Shown: in pieces, positions 58,726-64,000 of the stretch
How positions within the stretch are numbered: the stretch's first letter is position 1
Layout: each line of letters opens with the position of its first letter
NCBI GenBank assembly: GCA_900544715.1
Contig: UQWL01000007.1
Location: 62,001 to 126,000 of the forward strand
Direction: 5' to 3'
DNA: 64,000 bases
From: an uncultured Oscillospiraceae bacterium
Lineage (GTDB): Bacteria > Bacillota > Clostridia > Oscillospirales > Acutalibacteraceae
Translations under genes and position numbers: made by a program
The notes under the pieces: generated by a model
Told to the model about the DNA's origin: nothing
Database searches by the model: none
The model's input: only the letters and a program-made list of their open reading frames with translations

Positions 58726-59649
58726 ATGCACGCGTGGGAAGCGGTTCAAAAATCTGTAGATTATATTGAGGAACATTTACAGGAAAATATACGAGCCGAG
58801 GCTTTAGCCGAAATAATAGGACTGTCACCATTTTATTTTCAAAGACTGTTTAAGCGATTGGTAAATAAACCGCTGCAAGAGTATGTCAAACTGAGGCGTT
58901 TGGCAAAGGCCGTTGAAGCGTTAAACACGGAAAATCAAAGGATTTTAGATGTGGCGTTAGATTATGGTTTTGCCAGCCATGCGAATTTTACCAGAGCGTT
59001 TAAAGGCGCCTTTGGAATTACACCGGAAGCATACAAAAAGAATCGTCCTTTTCTCAACACTTTTGTAAAACCAGAAGTTTCTATGGCCTATGTTATGGTG
59101 GACGAGAATGTTCCCCTCATTGTTGAAAACATCGTCTTAGAAATACGTAGAGAACGCATTCACGCACCGGAACGCTATCTCGGCCTGTCGACGGACGTTT
59201 CCATATTAGAGCAAACACCCGTTGGAGAGAGCACCGGCGTAGACATACCGGGGCAGTTGTGGAAACGTTACCACCAAGAAAAAGCGGCGATTGAAAAATA
59301 TGTCCAGCCTAACATTGAATTAGGCATGTCCTATTCTGCCAATATGGAAAAAGGAACATTTTCTTATTTTGCGGGTGGACTTGCCAAAACGGTTCCGGAG
59401 AATTTAAGCGGCGGCTTTGTGCAACATGAGTTACCCGCAGGGGAATACATTGTTTGTTCCGTAGAGGCGGAAAGTTTTGAAGAACTTGTAACTGTGGCCC
59501 TAGACCAAGCGGGAAAATATCTTTTTGGCACATGGCTTCCGAGACATGAACTAATAACCCAACCGTTTTCAGCAGAAAAATACGATATAGCTTCACAAGA
59601 TATTAAACACGTGGAGATTTGGGTGGATCCCCTTACCATATCAAAGTAA
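58726..59649 (+). CDS. AraC family regulator with GyrI-like effector domain
   Basis: A 307-aa regulator. The N-terminal ~100 residues carry the two helix-turn-helices of the AraC/XylS type: LAEIIGLSPFYFQRLFKRLVNKPLQEYVKLRRLAKAVEAL and ILDVALDYGFASHANFTRAFKGAFGITPEAYKK. The C-terminal ~190 residues form a GyrI/Rob-type small-molecule binding domain with YLGLSTDVSIL, FSYFAGGLAKTVPENLSGG and LPAGEYIVCSVEA. It probably senses a hydrophobic drug or toxic compound. The DNA is AT-richer than its neighbours. AAGGAGG lies 8 nt before the ATG at 58726. Mobile-element remnants follow at once, so the gene may have arrived with an integrative element. Confidence 0.92.
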   Translation: MHAWEAVQKSVDYIEEHLQENIRAEALAEIIGLSPFYFQRLFKRLVNKPLQEYVKLRRLAKAVEALNTENQRILDVALDYGFASHANFTRAFKGAFGITPEAYKKNRPFLNTFVKPEVSMAYVMVDENVPLIVENIVLEIRRERIHAPERYLGLSTDVSILEQTPVGESTGVDIPGQLWKRYHQEKAAIEKYVQPNIELGMSYSANMEKGTFSYFAGGLAKTVPENLSGGFVQHELPAGEYIVCSVEAESFEELVTVALDQAGKYLFGTWLPRHELITQPFSAEKYDIASQDIKHVEIWVDPLTISK

Positions 59650-59821
59650 AAAATGCTACCCTGCCGGATGACGGCCAGCACCCGGTTCTGTTGGACATAG
59701 AGCGTCGTTCAGATATGCGCTGGAACAGATTTATAACGTCGTAGGCAGTCGGTTTTTAATCATCATCACCAACCTACTGCTGCCGATCTACAAGCCCCCC
59801 AAGGCTTTAGCACACGCTTAA
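59650..59821 (+). pseudogene. degenerate mobile-element remnants
   Basis: Short reading frames without starts are strung together here, for example LPDDGQHPVLLDIER near 59660-59705 and IYNVVGSRFLIIITNLLLP near 59730-59790. They look like gene scraps, with the second hydrophobic like part of a conjugation membrane protein. I cannot assign them. They directly precede the TnpW-like frame. Confidence 0.4.
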
Positions 59822-60076
59822 ATGTATGGCAGCGTTTTGGAACGCTGTATCCCTGCCTGGTTTAACGGTCTTAACTACAGCAAGGGCGCCGCCATCGCGC
59901 CTGTCACGCGGGAGGGTGCGCCCTTGCTTGCCAAGGAAATCGACAAATCTACCTACAAGGTGAGCGTACATTTCAGCACCACCAGCACCGAAACCATGTG
60001 CGAGAAAATCAAGCGTATGCGGCGCAATGAGGTTCAGCAGATGGGAACCGTAGACGAGCCGGGGAATGGAAAGTAG
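59822..60076 (+). CDS. TnpW-like transposon-encoded protein (possibly remnant)
   Basis: The C-terminal ~60 residues, from APVTREGAPLLAKEIDKSTYKVSVHFSTTSTETMCEKIKRMRRNEVQQ, match the TnpW family of small proteins carried by conjugative and integrative elements of Firmicutes (motif YKVxVHFSxTSxETM). The N-terminal ~25 residues (MYGSVLERCIPAWFNGLN) are not typical and may be read-in from a rearranged neighbour, and there is no good ribosome-binding site, so the intact start may be lost. The protein's role in the element is not known. No integrase, relaxase or att repeats are seen nearby, so the element is a remnant. Confidence 0.65.
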   Translation: MYGSVLERCIPAWFNGLNYSKGAAIAPVTREGAPLLAKEIDKSTYKVSVHFSTTSTETMCEKIKRMRRNEVQQMGTVDEPGNGK

Positions 60077-60184
60077 CTCTCCGGCCCGTCTTGTCGATTC
60101 CAAAAATATTTCGTGAACTCGATGAAAAGCCCTTGGCGGGCGGCCTTTTCATCCATTTTGTTTGTGGCTTGCTCATAGGTAAAT

Positions 60185-61126
60185 TTATTTTTCTTGCTGC
60201 AAAGGCTTCCCTTGGGCGACCTGTTCTTTCGCCCGGATCAGCCGGTAAAGCATCTGGTTAAAGGGCGTATCCACCCCATACTGGCGGCCCAGCTCCAGCA
60301 CGGCGCCCGCAAAGGATTCGAGTTCTGTGCGCCGCCCCGCCTCGATATCTTGCAGCATGGAGGTTTTTCCCTCTGGCAGCAGCGTGGCGACAATGGGCGG
60401 GATCGCTTCCATATCCTCATAGGATAATGCAACGCTGGCGGCCTGCGCTATATGGACGACCTCCCGCATTGCGGATTTTGCAAGCTCCATTACCTCAGGC
60501 AAACGGGTGAAATCACCATACGTTGCCCCGGTTAAGGCGGAAATTTGATTCAGGCCAACGTTGAGCATCCACTTTTTCCACATAGCGCTCTGCATATGGG
60601 GAAAAACATGCGTCTGTATCCCTGCATTGCATAAAAATTGATCCACCGCCGTTACCTGTGGGAGATAGCACACCGTATCTTCCATACCAAAATGGATTTC
60701 CCCATCCGAGGAATGCACAACGCCGCTTTCCGTGCGGACGGCGTCAAGCGCCATCGCAAGCCCGCAGAGCACTGTGTTTTCCGGAAAGGCGGCGCGCAGC
60801 CTCTGCGTGGCCGTCACCCCGTTGAGAAGGGGCAGCAGAATCGTATGCCGCTCCACAAAGGGGCGGATAGATGCAATGGCAGTTTCCAATTGATCATTTT
60901 TTACGCAGATGAGGATGAGATCCGCCGCGCTATCAGCCTGCTCCGGCTCGCAAATCCGTGGGAAAAAGGCCTCCCCATCGAGCGTGACGCCGTTGCGGCG
61001 TAGCCGCTTTGCCCGCTCATGGTCCGCAATTGCAAAAAAGTGTGCGTCATATTGATGATGTAGCCGCTTGGCATAGACGGCGCCGACCGCGCCCATGCCG
61101 ATCATGGCTGCTGTTTTAATCTCCAC
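60185..61126 (-). CDS. panE: ketopantoate reductase (PanE)-family oxidoreductase
   Basis: A ~313-aa 2-dehydropantoate 2-reductase family protein. The NADPH fold begins KTAAMIGMGAVGAVYAKRLH (GxGxxG, residues ~4-23), then ADLILICVKNDQLETAIASIRPF with the VKN block containing the conserved Lys, and LLNGVTATQRLRAAFP. The C-terminal helical domain includes WKKWMLNVGLNQISALTGATYGDF with the NxxxN pattern. PanE makes pantoate for coenzyme A, though paralogues act on other 2-oxo acids. The start is GTG at 61126 with GGAGG 7 nt upstream; an ATG overlapping it is out of frame. It lies alone, convergent with mobile-element remnants. Confidence 0.85.
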   Translation of the reverse strand: MEIKTAAMIGMGAVGAVYAKRLHHQYDAHFFAIADHERAKRLRRNGVTLDGEAFFPRICEPEQADSAADLILICVKNDQLETAIASIRPFVERHTILLPLLNGVTATQRLRAAFPENTVLCGLAMALDAVRTESGVVHSSDGEIHFGMEDTVCYLPQVTAVDQFLCNAGIQTHVFPHMQSAMWKKWMLNVGLNQISALTGATYGDFTRLPEVMELAKSAMREVVHIAQAASVALSYEDMEAIPPIVATLLPEGKTSMLQDIEAGRRTELESFAGAVLELGRQYGVDTPFNQMLYRLIRAKEQVAQGKPLQQEK

Positions 61127-61299
61127 ATGAATTCCTCCAGAAGTGTTCTCTACGTCTATTATAGCATACCGCCGCAGAAAGAGCATTTACAATTGAGCGG
61201 TTTCGTTATATGATAATAAAAGACGGCGTGATCCCAGGAATACAGCCGTAATCCCTTGGATGCCGCCTAGATGGATTTGCAAGAGAAAGGAAGGCCCGC

Positions 61300-62256
61300 A
61301 TGGCGCTTTTTCTTTATAGTTTCAATACGGTTGCGCCGCTGATCTTGGTAGTGGCCGTCGGCTTTCTCCTGAAAAAACTGCGCATGGTGGATGACGCGTT
61401 TATCAGCAAGGCAAACAAGGTTTGCTTTCAGGTGGCGTTTCCACTCCAGCTTTTCCATAACATCTATGCCGCGGATTTTGACGCGGAGTTTCGGCCCCAG
61501 CTCGTCTTGTTTACCCTGCTCGGCGTTTTGGCAACGGCGATTCTGCTTTGCCTGATTGCGCCGCGTTTTCTGAAAAATCGGCCTACCTGCGGTGCGTGGA
61601 TTCAAGGCGTTTTCCGCAGTAATTTTTTGCTGCTCGGCCTGCCACTGGCCATCAATTTATTCGGCGCGGATCATGTGGCGTCGATTTCCATGCTGCTGCC
61701 CTTTGTCATTATGGAGTTCAACTTCCTGGCAGTCGTCATTCTTACCCTGTTCCGAGAGCCGGAGCAGGGCAAGCGGCAGAAGCTGCGCGTCGGCCGCGTT
61801 TTGCTGGATGTGGTAAAAAATCCGCTGATTATCGCATCTTTTATTGGCATGCTGTTTTCCATCTTTCAAATCCCGCTGCCACTGTTTCTGGGCCGCGCAG
61901 TGGAGGATCTCGGCAAGATCGCAACGCCGTTTGCGCTCCTGCTATTAGGCGGCCAGTTTGATTGGAAGCGCCTGAGGGGGAACCTGCGCCTGGCGAGCCT
62001 GGCAACAGTGCTGCGCTTAGTGCTGGTGCCCGCTGTTTTTGTTTCTTTGGGAGTGTGGCTGGGCTTCCGCGGGGAGGAGCTGGGGGCGATCCTGATCGTC
62101 TTTTGCGCGCCTACTGCGATTTCAAGCTATGTCATGGCGCAGAATATGGGCAGCGATGATGAGCTCGCCGGGCAGCTTGTGCTGACGACCACGCTTTTTT
62201 CAAGCGTTACTATTTTTTTATGGGTTACAGTGCTGCGCGCTTTGCAGCTGATCTGA
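61300..62256 (+). CDS. AEC family transporter (second copy)
   Basis: A 318-aa membrane protein with about ten hydrophobic segments in two repeats. Key stretches are SNFLLLGLPLAINLFGADHVASISMLLPFVIMEFN (residues ~106-140) and, near the end, LIVFCAPTAISSYVMAQNMGSDDELAGQLVLTTTLFSS (~residues 264-301). These match the AEC (auxin efflux carrier) family of organic-acid and small-solute permeases. It is only distantly related to the AEC protein at 8217-9143. AAAGGA lies 8 nt before the ATG. It is followed by a Dabb-family gene on the same strand (41 bp gap). The substrate is unknown. Confidence 0.87.
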   Translation: MALFLYSFNTVAPLILVVAVGFLLKKLRMVDDAFISKANKVCFQVAFPLQLFHNIYAADFDAEFRPQLVLFTLLGVLATAILLCLIAPRFLKNRPTCGAWIQGVFRSNFLLLGLPLAINLFGADHVASISMLLPFVIMEFNFLAVVILTLFREPEQGKRQKLRVGRVLLDVVKNPLIIASFIGMLFSIFQIPLPLFLGRAVEDLGKIATPFALLLLGGQFDWKRLRGNLRLASLATVLRLVLVPAVFVSLGVWLGFRGEELGAILIVFCAPTAISSYVMAQNMGSDDELAGQLVLTTTLFSSVTIFLWVTVLRALQLI

Positions 62257-62297
62257 TTTTTGGCTATCCAAAACTTGAATCATAGGAGGAATGATAC

Positions 62298-62600
62298 ATG
62301 ATTCGTCACATCGTCATGTGGAAATTTAAAGAAATGGCGGAGGGCGCTACAAAGGCGGAAAACCTGCGCAAGGTGAAAAGCCTGCTGGAAGCCCTGCCGG
62401 ATACCATCCCTTTCATCCGCCGCATGGAGGTGCACTTGAATGAGAATCCCAGCCCCAAGAATTATGACGCCGTTCTCATCAGCGAATTTGATTCGCTGGC
62501 AGATCTTGCGGCCTATACTGCCCATCCGGCGCATCAGGAGATTTCCTCCTTTGTGGCAAAATGCCGCGAGGGGCGCGCCAGCGCGGATTATACGATTTGA
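62298..62600 (+). CDS. Dabb-family stress-responsive protein
   Basis: A 100-aa dimeric alpha/beta-barrel (Dabb, PF07876) protein of normal length. It begins MIRHIVMWKFKE with the first strand and conserved His (residue 4), followed by a helix (KAENLRKVKSLLEALPDTIPFIRRMEVHLN) and the second half YDAVLISEFDSLADLAAYTAHPAHQEISSFV. Members include stress-responsive proteins and ring-cleavage or polyketide cyclase enzymes; its role here is not known. AGGAGG lies 10 nt before the ATG. It may be co-transcribed with the AEC carrier upstream. Confidence 0.93.
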   Translation: MIRHIVMWKFKEMAEGATKAENLRKVKSLLEALPDTIPFIRRMEVHLNENPSPKNYDAVLISEFDSLADLAAYTAHPAHQEISSFVAKCREGRASADYTI

Positions 62601-62629
62601 ATAGGGTTCTGTCCAAAATATAACCGAAC

Positions 62630-62681
62630 GTCTAAAATGAATTTTTTTGATAACAGAATGCAAGATTATATCATTTTAGAC
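62630..62681. repeat. inverted repeat GTCTAAAATGA upstream of the peptidase gene
   Basis: GTCTAAAATGA (62630-62640) and TCATTTTAGAC (62671-62681) are perfect 11-bp inverted arms separated by 30 nt. The DNA is AT-rich. It could be a stem, an operator pair or a small insertion remnant; no transposase is nearby. Confidence 0.6.
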
Positions 62682-62822
62682 CGGATTTATAGACTTTTTA
62701 TTCTGCAATTTCAGAATGGATGCAAGTAAAATGATTTTTGGATGCAAAACGCTCGACTTTTTTGGCGATATGTGATAAACTATAACCATATTTTTGTAAA
62801 GAGAGGGAGTTGAATCCAAAGC

Positions 62823-64000
62823 ATGAAAGCATCAGAAGGCATTCAGAATTACAAGGCGAAGGTCAAGGAATGCGTCAACTACTGCGTGAAGGAAATTAAG
62901 TATGTCTGCAAGGAGGTCGGCGGCCGTGAATCCGGCAGCCCTGCGGAGCGCAAGGCGCAGGAGCATATGGCCGACGAGCTGCGCAAGTATACGGACAGCG
63001 TGGAGTTCGAGGAATTCGATTTGCATCCCAAAGCGTTTATGGGCTGGGTCATCATCGTCGGGATCTGCATGATTGCCAGCGTGATCCTCTACAACCTCGG
63101 GTTTGCGCTGGTTTCCCTGATCCTGACGCTGGTGGGCGCTGTTTGCATGATCGCAGAATTCCTGATGTATAAGGAGTTTCTCGATCCGTTTTTTCCCAAG
63201 AGGACGTCGGCAAACGTGATTGCGATACGCAAGCCGGAGGGCGAGGTCAAGCGCCGCATCATCTTCAATGGGCATTGCGATTCTGCCTATGAGTGGCGCT
63301 ATACTTACCTTGGCGGCGGCCATCTGCTGGTGGCTGTGATTGCGATTGCGATTGTGGGCCTTGTTGTTACGCTCGTGTGTGAAATCGCCGCACTTGCCAC
63401 CGGGCACGCCATGACAGCGTTTGACGGAGGATTTTGGAAAATTATGGGCTATGTTCAGCTCATCTGGATCCCGTCCTATATTTCCATTCTCTTCTTTACC
63501 CATTGGAAACTTGTTGTGCCTGGTGCAAACGATAACCTCACCGGCTGTGTCAATGCGATGGCCGTTATGAAATATCTTTCGGATAACGGCATCCGTTTTG
63601 AAAACACAGAGGTTCGTGCAGTGTTGACCGGCTCTGAGGAAGCGGGCCTGCGGGGGGCGAAGGCATATGCGAAGAAGCATCACGACGAATGCCTCGAAAC
63701 CGAAACGATTTTCATCGGCTATGACACCATGCGCGACTATGACGATATGGCGATCTACAGCCGTGATATGACAGGCACGGTCAAAAATGATATCCGCGTT
63801 TGCAACCTCATGAAGAAGGCGGGCGAACACGCTGGGCTTGACCTGCCCTTTAAGAGCGTTTTCTTCGGCTCCTCCGATGCGGCGGCTATTTCCCAGGCCG
63901 GTATCCCCGGCGCGACCTTTGCAGCAATGGATCCAACCCCCGCGCGCTATTATCACACCCGGCTGGATACGGCGGATAATCTGGACCCCAAAATGATCGA
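62823..64000 (+). CDS. M28-family zinc peptidase with membrane helices (partial, C-terminus missing)
   Basis: The first ~392 residues are present and the gene runs off the right edge. After an N-terminal helical region (residues 1-75, CKEVGGRESGSPAERKAQEHMADEL), two membrane helices lie at ~80-123 and another pair at ~160-185 and ~205-225, inserted into the peptidase domain. Zinc-ligand blocks are IFNGHCDSAYEW (~residue 148), VPGANDNLTGC (~residue 237), LTGSEEAGLRGAKAYA (~residue 267) and FIGYDTMRDY, followed by FFGSSDAAAISQAGIPGATFAA (~residues 348-369). YYHTRLDTADNLD near the edge carries the last His ligand. The order fits an M28 aminopeptidase. The membrane helices are unusual for M28 and suggest a membrane-bound form. 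Confidence 0.85.
   Translation, partial: MKASEGIQNYKAKVKECVNYCVKEIKYVCKEVGGRESGSPAERKAQEHMADELRKYTDSVEFEEFDLHPKAFMGWVIIVGICMIASVILYNLGFALVSLILTLVGAVCMIAEFLMYKEFLDPFFPKRTSANVIAIRKPEGEVKRRIIFNGHCDSAYEWRYTYLGGGHLLVAVIAIAIVGLVVTLVCEIAALATGHAMTAFDGGFWKIMGYVQLIWIPSYISILFFTHWKLVVPGANDNLTGCVNAMAVMKYLSDNGIRFENTEVRAVLTGSEEAGLRGAKAYAKKHHDECLETETIFIGYDTMRDYDDMAIYSRDMTGTVKNDIRVCNLMKKAGEHAGLDLPFKSVFFGSSDAAAISQAGIPGATFAAMDPTPARYYHTRLDTADNLDPKMI

Overview
The window looks like a chromosomal segment of a spore-lineage, Gram-positive anaerobe of the class Clostridia (Oscillospirales-like is my guess, not proven). The grounds are a SpoIID-domain protein, a yaaO-darA-holB-ricT replication/c-di-AMP cluster, a T-box in front of a branched-chain amino acid operon, Firmicutes-type promoters and Shine-Dalgarno sites, TTG/GTG starts behind good AGGAGG boxes, and many Clostridia-type surface and GPH-transport proteins. 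Most of the DNA is fairly GC-rich with uniform codon use. Two short AT-rich genes (a GNAT acetyltransferase near 50 kb and an AraC regulator near 59 kb) stand out as likely acquired. I see no rRNA, no convincing tRNA and no CRISPR array.

Layout. 1-3.7 kb: a heterodimeric ABC exporter and its divergent MarR regulator. 3.8-9.1 kb: a leftward cluster AEC transporter - queG-like - decarboxylase - darA - holB - ricT. 9.2-13.4 kb: a membrane protein, citrate synthase, a SpoIID-like protein and an ECF sigma factor. 13.6-16.3 kb: the cadCA metal-efflux operon with a perfect operator palindrome. 16.3-21 kb: proBA, a membrane-anchored unknown and cardiolipin synthase. 21-24.5 kb: nadABC. 24.6-32.4 kb: hflX, a small unknown, an HtrA protease, a two-component system and a large surface protein. 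32.6-38.7 kb: a T-box-controlled ilvB-ilvN-cimA-leuC-leuD operon. 39-45 kb: a ribbon-helix-helix protein, a secreted unknown, an SDR enzyme beside a broken sugar isomerase, an ankyrin protein, a TM2 protein and prmA. 45.5-53.7 kb: two GPH sugar transporters, a lipoprotein, a secreted phosphoesterase and a DUF4091 protein, probably a carbohydrate locus. 53.8-58.1 kb: glpK, an Ldh2-type dehydrogenase and malic enzyme. 58.7-60.1 kb: an AraC regulator plus remnants of a conjugative element including a TnpW-like gene. 60.2-64 kb: panE-like reductase, a second AEC carrier, a Dabb protein and a truncated M28 peptidase.

Metabolically the window encodes de novo NAD (nadABC), proline (proBA), the citramalate route toward isoleucine and the leucine isomerase (cimA, leuCD, ilvBN), and C4 acid/pyruvate/glycerol handling (citrate synthase, malic enzyme, Ldh2, glpK).

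The most unusual observation is a structured leader element present once upstream of proB and once upstream of prmA, in the same orientation relative to the downstream gene. A 52-nt block is identical at 48 positions, and all four differences fall in or at the edge of predicted hairpin loops. Each block is preceded by a perfect inverted repeat of unrelated sequence and lies just downstream of a TATAAT box. A third, partial module (hairpin then ATTGGAAA) lies between the prmA block and the prmA start. I do not recognise it as a described RNA family. Other leads are an 18-bp near-palindrome shared by the transporter and phosphoesterase promoters, a heptamer tandem repeat that encodes the end of cimA, and 19-bp tandem repeats in the glpK leader.
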